Source: Pseudomonadota bacterium (GTDB taxonomy: Bacteria; Myxococcota; Polyangia; GCA-2747355; JACKDQ01). Taken from it: DNA of 6,746 bases. Below, piece by piece: positions 1 to 6,746 of this stretch. The stretch covers positions 1-6,746 of the forward strand of contig JAUVBO010000146.1 in assembly GCA_030591195.1 (NCBI GenBank). The letters run 5' to 3'. A program made the position numbers and the translations under genes. Within the stretch, counting starts at the first letter, position 1; every line of letters begins with the position of its first letter. The notes under the pieces are model-generated. The model saw nothing but the letters and a program-made list of their open reading frames with translations. It was not told the DNA's origin and did no database searches.

Positions 1-545
1 AGGTTGGTCTGCCCGGGAAGGGCGGGCAGGGTGCCGGTGTAGCCGAGGATCAACACCACTGCCAGGGTCAGGATTCCGGCTGTGGCGGCGATCACCGCCG
101 TCCGTCGCCCGAGGACGATCGGCGCGGCGATCGGGCTCAGCAAGAAGAAGAGGATGAAGGCGCTGTTGGTGCCGCCGGTGAAGTGAATCAGCGCCGCGCT
201 GGTCAGCAGGTCGACGATGATCTGCAGCGTCGCCATGTGCTCGACCCGGCGGAAGAAGCGCAGGGTGAGGGCGAAGAGAATGTTCATCACGTAGACCAGC
301 GCGATGAAGACGAACAGCACCGAGATGTAGGGTCCGCCGAGCGCGGCCGGGCGATCCCAGGCGAAGTGCAGCGCCACCGTGCCGCCGAGCAGCAGGGTGT
401 AGAGCAGCACCCGGACGAGCATGATGTAGGTTAGCCGGCGGGTGAGTGCCGCGCGGCGCGGCTTGAGGGTCGAGAGCGCCGCGGTGACCCGCGGGTCGCG
501 GATCGGGGGCGTCTGTGGCGCTTGCTCCTGCTCTTGGGTCGTCAT
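1..545 (-). CDS. pilS: Type IV pilus two-component sensor histidine kinase PilS, N-terminal membrane part (3' end outside window)
   Basis: An open frame starting at ATG 545 runs off the window edge, giving 181 codons without a stop. After a charged, proline-rich cytoplasmic stretch (about residues 1-38) come at least five hydrophobic segments, roughly at residues 40-62, 72-96, 104-122, 126-145 and 147-169. The region ATLQIIVDLL followed by HFTGGTNSAF (about 105-130) matches the conserved sensor region of PilS, which normally has six membrane helices, then a PAS domain and a histidine kinase core. Those later parts are not in the window, so kinase activity cannot be confirmed here. In the family, PilS senses pilin in the membrane and phosphorylates PilR, a sigma-54 activator of pilA. 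The gene lies 64 nt after pilC, the usual neighbour. No convincing Shine-Dalgarno precedes ATG 545, but no in-frame ATG, GTG or TTG occurs in the 64-nt gap. Confidence 0.82.
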   Translation of the reverse strand, partial: MTTQEQEQAPQTPPIRDPRVTAALSTLKPRRAALTRRLTYIMLVRVLLYTLLLGGTVALHFAWDRPAALGGPYISVLFVFIALVYVMNILFALTLRFFRRVEHMATLQIIVDLLTSAALIHFTGGTNSAFILFFLLSPIAAPIVLGRRTAVIAATAGILTLAVVLILGYTGTLPALPGQTN

Positions 546-609
546 GCGGAGGGGGACTGGGCCGCTGCTCGGCCAGCCTGGGGCCTGTGCGCTGGTGCTC
601 GCCTGGGAG

Positions 610-1818
<1,209 letters not shown>

Positions 1819-1828
1819 GCCTATCGAG

Positions 1829-1834
1829 CTCCTT
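1829..1834 (-). promoter_or_regulatory. Ribosome binding site of pilC
   Basis: The minus strand reads AAGGAG here, ten nt before the pilC ATG at 1818. It supports that start codon; the protein then begins exactly where PilC proteins usually do. Confidence 0.6.
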
Positions 1835-1873
1835 GGCTGGGCACGAAAAATCGGTGCAGTTACGAGTGTTGCT

Positions 1874-1907
1874 GCGATCCTAACAGATCACACCACGAGC
1901 GATCCTA
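1874..1907. repeat. 9-bp direct repeat GCGATCCTA, two copies 25 bp apart
   Basis: GCGATCCTA is present at 1874-1882 and at 1899-1907 on the plus strand. Both copies lie in the gap upstream of pilC, and the copy nearer the gene overlaps the candidate -10 element. A spacing of 25 bp is not an exact number of helical turns (about 2.4). It could be an operator pair or chance. Confidence 0.4.
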
Positions 1908-1970
1908 CCCGAAGCGCCTGGGCGGGGCGAGTTTTGCGGGGAGGACCGGGCTGGAGGTCCAGGGGATGAG

Positions 1971-2924
1971 TCAGCGTCGGGGCAAGCGCCGTTCGATGGC
2001 ATCGAGGACCAGACTGCTGATGTTGAGCTCGAACAGGCGGTCGAGCTCGCGGATGCCGGTGGGGCTGGTGACGTTGACCTCGGTGAGGTAGTCGCCGATC
2101 ACGTCGAGCCCGACGAAGACCAGCCCCTTGTCACGTAGGGTGGGTCCGATCTGCTGGCAGATCCATCGGTCCCGCTCGGAGAGCTCGACGCCACGCCCGA
2201 CTGCGCCGGCGGCGAGGTTTCCGCGGAAATCGCCCTCGGCCGGGACCCGGGCCAGCGCGTGGGGCACGGGCTCGCCATCGACGAGGATGATTCGCTTGTC
2301 CCCGGCGGTGATCTCCGGGATGAAGCGCTGGGCCATCACCAGCTGCTGCTCTCCGGCGGTCATCGTCTCGAGGATCACCGTGGTGTTGGCGTCTCCCTCG
2401 CTGACCCGGAAGATCGCCTGGCCGCCCATCCCGTCGAGGGGTTTGATCACCACCTCCCGGTGCTCGGCGAGGAAGGCCCGCAGCCGCTCGTGGCGCCGGG
2501 TGACCAGCGTCGGCGGCGTGCACCCGGGGAACCAGGCGGCGAACATCTTCTCGTTGGCGTCACGCAGGCTCTGGGGCCGGTTGAGCACCAGGGTTCCCCG
2601 GGACTCGGCGAGCTCGAGCAGGTAGGTGGTGTAGATGTACTCGATGTTGAATGGTGGGTCCTTGCGCATCAGGACCACGTCGAGCTCGTCGAGCGGCGCG
2701 GTCGTCGGCTCGCCGAGCTCGCACCAGCGCTCGAGGTCGTCGGCGACGCTCAGCCGGCGACTCGCGGCCCAGGTGCGGCCGTCGCGCAGCCAGAGATCAC
2801 CCTGCTCGATGTAGTGGATGCGCCACTGCCGCTGCTGGGCCGCGAGCAGCAGGGCGAGGGTGCTGTCCTTGCTGGGCACGATCGACCCGATCGGGTCCAT
2901 CACCACGCCGATATCGAGCTTCAT
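1971..2924 (-). CDS. gshB: Glutathione synthetase (ATP-grasp)
   Basis: GshB joins gamma-glutamylcysteine and glycine with ATP to make glutathione in the cytoplasm, the second step of the pathway. From ATG 2924 the protein has 317 residues, almost the same as E. coli GshB, and follows it nearly without gaps: GVVMDPIGSI (6-15), DVVLMRKDPPFNIEYIYTTY (82-101), LNRPQSLRDANEKMFAAWF (114-132), the ATP-grasp glycine-rich loop KPLDGMGGQAIFR (161-173), MAQRFIPEI (197-205), LVDGEPVPHALARVP (214-228), RGNLAAG (234-240), GLVFVGLDVIG (267-277) and the metal and substrate region TEVNVTSPTGIRE (281-293). All key positions look intact. The frame stays open far upstream of ATG 2924, but only this start matches the family. 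No clear Shine-Dalgarno precedes it. No gshA is next to it. It lies 148 nt after the phosphatase gene and 152 nt before pilC, so its operon membership is uncertain. Confidence 0.96.
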   Translation of the reverse strand: MKLDIGVVMDPIGSIVPSKDSTLALLLAAQQRQWRIHYIEQGDLWLRDGRTWAASRRLSVADDLERWCELGEPTTAPLDELDVVLMRKDPPFNIEYIYTTYLLELAESRGTLVLNRPQSLRDANEKMFAAWFPGCTPPTLVTRRHERLRAFLAEHREVVIKPLDGMGGQAIFRVSEGDANTTVILETMTAGEQQLVMAQRFIPEITAGDKRIILVDGEPVPHALARVPAEGDFRGNLAAGAVGRGVELSERDRWICQQIGPTLRDKGLVFVGLDVIGDYLTEVNVTSPTGIRELDRLFELNISSLVLDAIERRLPRR

Positions 2925-3072
2925 CCGCAGGAAGATAGCCACACCGGACGGCTGCGGCCAGCGGTTTCCGTCGCTTGACCCACGTAGCCGATCTCGAGCG
3001 CGAGGTCTCCGCATCGCGCCCAGCCGGTGGGGTGGGGGGGGTGGTGCCGCCGAGCCGTGGGGTCGTCCTCGA
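2925..3072 (-). promoter_or_regulatory. Intergenic region upstream of gshB; possible -10 element and a G/C homopolymer tract
   Basis: This 148-nt gap separates the phosphatase stop from the gshB start. On the minus strand TATCTT (2937-2932) ends 7 nt before the gshB ATG; as a -10 it would start transcription at or next to the ATG. The matching -35 position (TGGCCG, 17 bp upstream) is poor. A G-rich tract on the plus strand (3026-3046) includes eight G in a row at 3034-3041. No convincing terminator hairpin with a T tract follows the phosphatase gene, so read-through into gshB is possible. Confidence 0.2.
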
Positions 3073-3888
3073 CTAGCGGCGGCGGAAGAGCACGAAGGCC
3101 AGGTCGTCGGGCTTGCTCGGCAGGGCGCTCTCCTCGTCCTCGGAGTCCTCCCCGACCATCCGTCGCCGGCAGGCCTCGGCGAGGGCAGCGGCGGCAAGGT
3201 CGAGCGGGCCCTTGCGGATCAGGTCGATGATCTCGTAGACGAAGAGGTTGTCGAACAGACCATCGCTGGCGACCAGCACCGTGTCCCGCGCGGCGAGAGG
3301 CTGGGGCACGCCGACCTCGATCCGCAGCTCCGGCGAGCCGAGCATGTTGAGGATCAGGTGGCGGTAGGGGGCGAACATCGCCTCTGACTCGTCGAGGTAC
3401 CCTGAGGCGAAGCCGTAGCCGACGGGGGAGTGGGCCACGGTGTGCAGCTTGACCCGCCCGCGCTGGCCGACGACCAGGATCATGCAGTCGCCGACGTGGT
3501 AGCTCCGCAGGGCACCGTCGACGATGGTCGCCCCGGCGAAGGTGGCGCCGGCGCCGAGTCGCATCGCCAGCACCTGCTCGTTGGCCGCCTCGAGGCCGTC
3601 GAGCAGCGCTGGCCGGAAGCCTCCGGGCTTCGCGTCTCGGATGTTGCTCGTGACCGCCTCGATCGCCAGCGCCGAGGCCTGGCCACCGCCCCGGCCGCCG
3701 CCCACGCCGTCGGCGACGAGCGCTGCCCAGTGTCCCTCGTCCGAGCAGTAGACCGCCGCGCAGTCCTGGTTCGCTCGGCCCGCCGTGGGGTGGCGGTGGG
3801 TGTAGACCGCGGCCTGGCCGCCCGGAGCCTCGAGCAGCACCGGACGATCCATGTCTCGAGCCAGGTAGCGCTGTTCGACGGCTGACAT
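3073..3888 (-). CDS. PP2C-family (PPM) serine/threonine protein phosphatase
   Basis: The protein of 271 residues is a single, soluble PP2C catalytic domain with no membrane segment. The PPM motifs appear in order: GRANQD (37-42, metal aspartate D42), ALVADGVGGGRGGG (56-69, metal aspartate D60), GATFAGATI (114-122), YHVGDC (130-135), HSPVGYGFASGYL (153-165), VLVASDGLFDNL (204-215, aspartate D209) and KPDDLAFVLF (259-268, D261/D262). All metal ligands expected for the two-metal centre are present, so it should be active; it removes phosphate from Ser/Thr residues of unknown targets. The usual SRxY after VGD is replaced by CMIL. An acidic loop (GEDSEDEES, 246-254) precedes the last motif. It starts 12 nt after the DAO-family oxidoreductase stop with GAGGGG before its ATG, so it is probably translated from the same mRNA. 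No partner kinase is visible. Family sure, role unknown. Confidence 0.9.
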   Translation of the reverse strand: MSAVEQRYLARDMDRPVLLEAPGGQAAVYTHRHPTAGRANQDCAAVYCSDEGHWAALVADGVGGGRGGGQASALAIEAVTSNIRDAKPGGFRPALLDGLEAANEQVLAMRLGAGATFAGATIVDGALRSYHVGDCMILVVGQRGRVKLHTVAHSPVGYGFASGYLDESEAMFAPYRHLILNMLGSPELRIEVGVPQPLAARDTVLVASDGLFDNLFVYEIIDLIRKGPLDLAAAALAEACRRRMVGEDSEDEESALPSKPDDLAFVLFRRR

Positions 3889-3892
3889 GCGG

Positions 3893-3898
3893 CCCCTC
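3893..3898 (-). promoter_or_regulatory. Ribosome binding site of the PP2C phosphatase gene
   Basis: The minus strand reads GAGGGG, four nt before ATG 3888, within the 12-nt gap after the upstream stop codon. The spacing is short but usable and supports this start and co-translation with the oxidoreductase. Confidence 0.5.
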
Positions 3899-3900
3899 TG

Positions 3901-5052
3901 CTACTTGAGTGTTTCCTGGCCGCTGAACTCGCGGTAGAGCGAGAGCTGGTCGAAGACCGGCTGGTGGGCCTCGGCCCGCTGATCGACCAGCACCTCGGCG
4001 AGGATCTGGCCAAGGCCCGGACCGAGCATGAACCCTTGTCCGCACATGCCGACGGCGAGGATCAAGTTGTCGATCCCCTCGACCCGCGAGACGATCGGGA
4101 AGCCGTCGGGAGTCATCGGATAGAGCCCGCGCCAGGTGCGCCGCACCTTGAGGTGGCGCAGCCGCGGATAGAGCGAGACCATCCGGCGGGTCACCAGCGG
4201 CAGGAAGGTCGACGTGCAGTCGCAGTCGACACCCTCGACCTTCGGCTGGGGCGTGATGCAGAAGACCACCTGGCCCTCTTTGTTCTGGTAGAAGTAGTAG
4301 TTCGCCGACTGCTCGTCGGGGCGAATGTCGACCACCATCGGCTGGAAGAAGCGCTGGACAGGCTCGGTGATCCCTGCCTCGTGGGAGTCGGGGTAGACCG
4401 GCACGTCGATGCCGAGCATCCGGCCCAGCTGCCGCGCGCTCGCGCCCGAGGCGTCGATCACCGACCCGGCAGCGTAGCTGTCGCGGCTGGTGACGACGCG
4501 GGTCAAGCGCCCGCCGTCGACCTCGAGCTGCCGCACCTCCTCGTCGAAGCGGAAGTCCGCCCCATTTTGCTTGGCGAGCGCGTAGTAGGCGAGGGCGACC
4601 TTCAGTGGCGAGGCCGAGCCGTCGCCGGGCGAGAAGGTGCCGCCACGCAGGCCGTCGGGGCTGATTCCGGGGACCAGCTCGCGCACCCGATCGGCGTCGA
4701 TCCAGTCGATGTCCAGCTTGTAGCCCTGCTGCACCGCGAGCAGCTGACGCAGCGTTGCCGCTCGCTTCTCGTCGTAGGCCGGGAAGAGGTAGCCGCCGGC
4801 GAACCAGTCGACGTCGAAGCCGTGATCTCGCTCGAGCTGCTGGACCAGCGCCAGCGAGAGCTGGCAGATGGCGATCTTCGCCGGGTCCGAGTGGGTCGCG
4901 CGGATGCCGCCGATGGCGGCCCGGTTCTGCCCTCGTCCCATCGACGGCTGCTTGTCGAGCACCACCACCTTCAGCCCTCGGCGGGCGAGCTCGTAGCTGA
5001 GGGGGAGACCGACGCTTCCCGCGCCGATGATCGCGGCGTCGTAGCTTCGCAT
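3901..5052 (-). CDS. DAO-family FAD-dependent oxidoreductase, probable catalytic beta subunit of an HcnABC/sarcosine oxidase/proline dehydrogenase-type complex
   Basis: The 383-residue protein opens with an FAD-binding Rossmann fold: IIGAGSVG (8-15) and the ribose-binding acid at the end of strand two, VVVLD (D33). GGIRATHSDPAKIA follows, a stretch typical of the SoxB/HcnC/proline dehydrogenase beta group. Near the end are WRGLYPMTPDGFPIV (307-321) and GMCGQGFMLGPGLG (335-348), the C-terminal FAD and substrate site of this family. No signal peptide or membrane helix is seen. Relatives oxidise secondary amines or amino acids such as proline, hydroxyproline, sarcosine, glycine or opines; the substrate cannot be read from the sequence. 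I chose ATG 5052 over GTG 5061 because GAGGAGGAG (5069-5061) ends 8 nt before the ATG but touches the GTG. The gene starts 5 nt after the stop of the large Fe-S flavoprotein, the usual partner arrangement, and is followed after 12 nt by a PP2C phosphatase. Confidence 0.88.
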   Translation of the reverse strand: MRSYDAAIIGAGSVGLPLSYELARRGLKVVVLDKQPSMGRGQNRAAIGGIRATHSDPAKIAICQLSLALVQQLERDHGFDVDWFAGGYLFPAYDEKRAATLRQLLAVQQGYKLDIDWIDADRVRELVPGISPDGLRGGTFSPGDGSASPLKVALAYYALAKQNGADFRFDEEVRQLEVDGGRLTRVVTSRDSYAAGSVIDASGASARQLGRMLGIDVPVYPDSHEAGITEPVQRFFQPMVVDIRPDEQSANYYFYQNKEGQVVFCITPQPKVEGVDCDCTSTFLPLVTRRMVSLYPRLRHLKVRRTWRGLYPMTPDGFPIVSRVEGIDNLILAVGMCGQGFMLGPGLGQILAEVLVDQRAEAHQPVFDQLSLYREFSGQETLK

Positions 5053-5057
5053 CACCT

Positions 5058-6746
5058 TCACTCCTCCTCGTTGAGCAGCGCGGACATCGGCACCTCGACG
5101 CTCAGCGGCCGGACAGTGCCCGGGGTGACCTCACTCCAGTCGACCCCCGCCTTGCGGAAGACCAGCGGCAGCAGCTGGGGGCAGGTCTTGCCGGCGCAGG
5201 ACCCCATGCCGACGCGCATCTGCTTCAGCTGGTTCGCGTCGCGGATCGCGTGGGTCTTGATGTAATCGACGATCTCTCCGAGGGTGATCCGCTCGCAGCG
5301 ACAGACGATTCCCTCCTCGGGTGCGAGTCCCAGTGACGCCTCGGCGAGGGGCTCGCTGACCGCCGGCCCCTGCACCCGGATCCCGGCGATGCGCGTCGCG
5401 TTCTCCAGCGAGGCCACCACCCGCACCAGGTAGGTCTTGTGCTTCTTGAAGCGGTTGATCTTGAGCACCATCGCGTCCTCGAGGTACTCGCCCTCCTGGG
5501 ACATCAGCGTGATCCGGTCCCCGACGCCGAAGGCCGGCACGAACTCGTGAGGCAGGACCACCTCGGCGTGCTCGTCGTCGAGCTGCTTGGCGAGGGTGAT
5601 CGCGAGGCCGGGGCAGATCGCCAGGCAGGAGGTGCAGCCGTTGCACTCGCCAGCGAGGTAAGGGATGTCCATCAGGTTGCCCCGGCGCGCCTCGAGCGCG
5701 ACCGCCTGGACCTTGCAGACCGAGGTGCACGGGTTGCAGGGGATCTCCTCGGTACAGTGGAAGATCGGCTGGAGCTGGTCGGTCAGCGTCACCTCCCGGC
5801 GGGGGTGAATCTCGCCCGGCCGGCTCTTGAGGATCTCGGCCTGCTGCTGCCAGGTCTGGTCGACCTCGATCTCGCGGCCGAGCAGCCGGGCGATCTCGAT
5901 CCCGGCCAGGCGGCCGCCGAACATCGCCGAGGAGGCCTCGGCGATCTCGTCGGCGTCGCCCGCCTTGACGACCTTGAAGCCGAAGCGGTCCGCGACGTCG
6001 AAGTACTCGTCCACCGGCGAGAGGCCGGCGGCGATCAGCAGCGTGTCGACGGCGTAGCTGCGGGCCGTCTCGAGCAGCGGCGCGAAGTCGCCATCGACCT
6101 CGGCGACGGTGATCCGCTCGAGCCTGCCGTCGCCCTCGGCCGACAGCACGGTGTGGCTGAGGTGCACCGGCACCCCCATGCGGCGGATCTTGTCGGCGTG
6201 GACCTGGTAGCCGCCGACCCGATCGAGGATGTCGACGATCCCCACCACCTCGATGCCGGCCTGCAGCGCGTGGTAGCCCGCGATCAGGCCGACGTTGCCG
6301 CTGCCGATGATGAAGACCCGCTGGGCCGGGCGGACCAGATCGCGATTGACCAGGGTCTGGAACGCCCCGGCGCCGTACACGCCCGGCAGGTCGTTGCCGG
6401 GGAAGACCAGCGACTTCTCCCGGGCGCCGCCGGAGATCACCATTCCCTCGAAGTCGACCAGCACGTAGCGGGTGCCGTCGACGAACAGGCCCACCTTGCG
6501 GTCCTTGTAGACGCCGACCGCGGTGGAGCTGGTGAAGATCTCGACGTTGTCGAAGGCCCTGACCTCGGCCTCGAGCTTGGCGGCGATCTCCACGCCCCGG
6601 GTGCCCGCGTAGCAGTCCTCGATCGAGCCGAAGAACTTGTGGGTCTGAAGCAGCAGCTTGCCGCCGAGGCGGTCCTTGTCATCGACGAGGATGACGTCGA
6701 AGCCGAGCTTGGCCAGCTCGATCGTCGCCGTCAGCCCGGAGGGGCC
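5058..6746 (-). CDS. FAD/NAD(P)-dependent oxidoreductase with 8-cysteine ferredoxin insert and BFD-like [2Fe-2S] domain (HcnB/SoxA-like alpha subunit; N-terminus outside window)
   Basis: The frame is open to the window edge; 562 residues are visible (numbered from the edge). It begins GPSGLTATIELAK, the end of a GxGPSG FAD motif, so it is probably missing only a dozen or so residues unless an extra N-terminal domain exists. GGAREKSLVFPGNDLPGV (106-123) is typical of HcnB/SoxA alpha proteins; a second dinucleotide-binding motif, FIIGSGNVG, is at 145-153. An inserted ferredoxin module has cysteines at 331, 337, 340, 344 and 368, 371, 374, 378, enough for two [4Fe-4S] clusters. A beta-rich linker (about 396-461) leads to a BFD-like domain with cysteines 482, 484, 517 and 522 for a [2Fe-2S] cluster. 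Family members take electrons from a DAO-type subunit, and that partner gene follows after 5 nt. A GTG at 6593 could start a shorter frame but would delete the first Rossmann motif. Substrate and electron acceptor are unknown. Confidence 0.9.
   Translation of the reverse strand, partial: GPSGLTATIELAKLGFDVILVDDKDRLGGKLLLQTHKFFGSIEDCYAGTRGVEIAAKLEAEVRAFDNVEIFTSSTAVGVYKDRKVGLFVDGTRYVLVDFEGMVISGGAREKSLVFPGNDLPGVYGAGAFQTLVNRDLVRPAQRVFIIGSGNVGLIAGYHALQAGIEVVGIVDILDRVGGYQVHADKIRRMGVPVHLSHTVLSAEGDGRLERITVAEVDGDFAPLLETARSYAVDTLLIAAGLSPVDEYFDVADRFGFKVVKAGDADEIAEASSAMFGGRLAGIEIARLLGREIEVDQTWQQQAEILKSRPGEIHPRREVTLTDQLQPIFHCTEEIPCNPCTSVCKVQAVALEARRGNLMDIPYLAGECNGCTSCLAICPGLAITLAKQLDDEHAEVVLPHEFVPAFGVGDRITLMSQEGEYLEDAMVLKINRFKKHKTYLVRVVASLENATRIAGIRVQGPAVSEPLAEASLGLAPEEGIVCRCERITLGEIVDYIKTHAIRDANQLKQMRVGMGSCAGKTCPQLLPLVFRKAGVDWSEVTPGTVRPLSVEVPMSALLNEEE
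5061..5069 (-). promoter_or_regulatory. Ribosome binding site deciding the start of the DAO-family oxidoreductase
   Basis: The minus strand reads GAGGAGGAG inside the last codons of the upstream gene, 8 nt before ATG 5052. The alternative GTG at 5061 would overlap the upstream stop (GTGA) but would have this site directly abutting the start codon, which is too close. The site therefore favours the ATG, nine bases further in. Confidence 0.65.

Larger units (their letters stand above)
1819..1970 (-). promoter_or_regulatory. Intergenic region upstream of pilC with a candidate extended -10 promoter and a 9-bp direct repeat
   Basis: These 152 nt between the gshB stop and the pilC start are less GC-rich than the flanking genes. 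On the minus strand, TGTTAGGAT (1885-1877) resembles an extended -10 (TGn plus TAGGAT, four of six bases of TATAAT); no good -35 is seen. That would start a transcript near 1870 with a leader of about 50 nt. TAGGATCGC occurs twice, at 1882-1874 and 1907-1899, 25 bp apart. A weak hairpin (GGACC at 1943-1947 with GGTCC at 1956-1960, 8-nt loop) lies just after the gshB stop, without a following T tract, so it is not a convincing terminator. No sigma-54 type GG-N10-GC promoter was found. All of this is pattern matching by eye. Confidence 0.3.

Noticed and set aside
546..609. Small GGCC/GGCC hairpin or regulatory element between pilC and pilS
   Set aside because: The stem is 4 bp in very GC-rich DNA and expected by chance; no promoter-like element was seen.
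1943..1960. Hairpin after gshB as a rho-independent terminator
   Set aside because: The stem is only 5 bp with an 8-nt loop, no T tract follows on the minus strand, and it competes with an overlapping 4-bp stem.
2975..2980. TTGACC on the plus strand as a -35 element
   Set aside because: No suitable -10 follows and no plus-strand gene exists downstream.
2925..3197. 91-residue N-terminal extension of gshB
   Set aside because: The frame is open upstream of ATG 2924 but overlaps the phosphatase gene, is R/P-rich, and has no counterpart in GshB, whose normal N-terminus begins at ATG 2924.
2921..4045. Minus-strand open frame of 374 codons overlapping the phosphatase in another frame
   Set aside because: Low-complexity R/P/G/A-rich translation, out of frame with the clear PP2C motifs; a GC-driven shadow.
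5053..5061. GTG at 5061 as start of the DAO-family oxidoreductase (GTGA overlap with the upstream stop)
   Set aside because: The Shine-Dalgarno would directly abut the GTG. ATG 5052 has proper 8-nt spacing and gives an N-terminus that leads straight into the Rossmann fold.
3964..5265. Plus-strand open frame of 433 codons opposite the DAO-family oxidoreductase
   Set aside because: Same antisense pattern. It spans two well-supported minus-strand genes and has no family likeness.
5058..6593. Shorter version of the large flavoprotein starting at GTG 6593
   Set aside because: The same frame continues upstream to the window edge with a good FAD-binding motif (GPSG), so the GTG is an internal valine codon.

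Overview
The window is GC-rich and densely coded. All six genes I can support lie on the minus strand, so transcription runs from the high coordinates to the low ones. The type IV pilus proteins (a PilC with the MIDAGLPLVQCLEIL and VAAGEVGGILDTILNRL signatures, next to a PilS sensor kinase) and the high GC suggest a Gram-negative bacterium of the former Deltaproteobacteria (Myxococcota/Desulfobacterota-like). A GshB-type glutathione synthetase fits a Gram-negative. The assignment rests on remembered family likeness, not on a search.

Layout in transcription order. (1) 6746-5058: a large flavoprotein, missing only its extreme N-terminus, of the HcnB / sarcosine-oxidase-alpha / dye-linked proline dehydrogenase alpha type. 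It carries an inserted 8-cysteine ferredoxin module and a C-terminal BFD-like [2Fe-2S] domain. (2) 5052-3901: its probable partner, a DAO-family FAD oxidoreductase (HcnC / SoxB / proline dehydrogenase beta type), 5 nt downstream. (3) 3888-3073: a PP2C-family Ser/Thr phosphatase, 12 nt downstream. These three genes look like one transcription unit. (4) 2924-1971: glutathione synthetase gshB, after a 148-nt gap. (5) 1818-610: pilC, the type IV pilus inner-membrane platform protein, after a 152-nt gap that holds the best promoter candidate and a 9-bp direct repeat. (6) 545-1: the N-terminal membrane sensor part of PilS, cut by the window edge.

How they work together. Genes 1 and 2 probably form a membrane-linked or soluble amine/amino-acid dehydrogenase: the DAO subunit oxidises a secondary amine or amino acid (proline, hydroxyproline, sarcosine, opine or glycine type; the substrate cannot be told), and electrons pass through flavins and Fe-S clusters in the large subunit. 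The phosphatase may regulate something in the same cell state, but no kinase is visible. gshB makes glutathione on its own, with no gshA beside it. pilC-pilS is a fragment of the usual pilB-pilT-pilC-pilS-pilR(-pilA) order; pilB and pilT are not directly upstream. No RNA genes, mobile elements, CRISPR arrays or clear terminators were seen. The most notable points are the phosphatase tied to the Fe-S-rich dehydrogenase, the iron-sulfur content of the large subunit, and the broken pil gene order.
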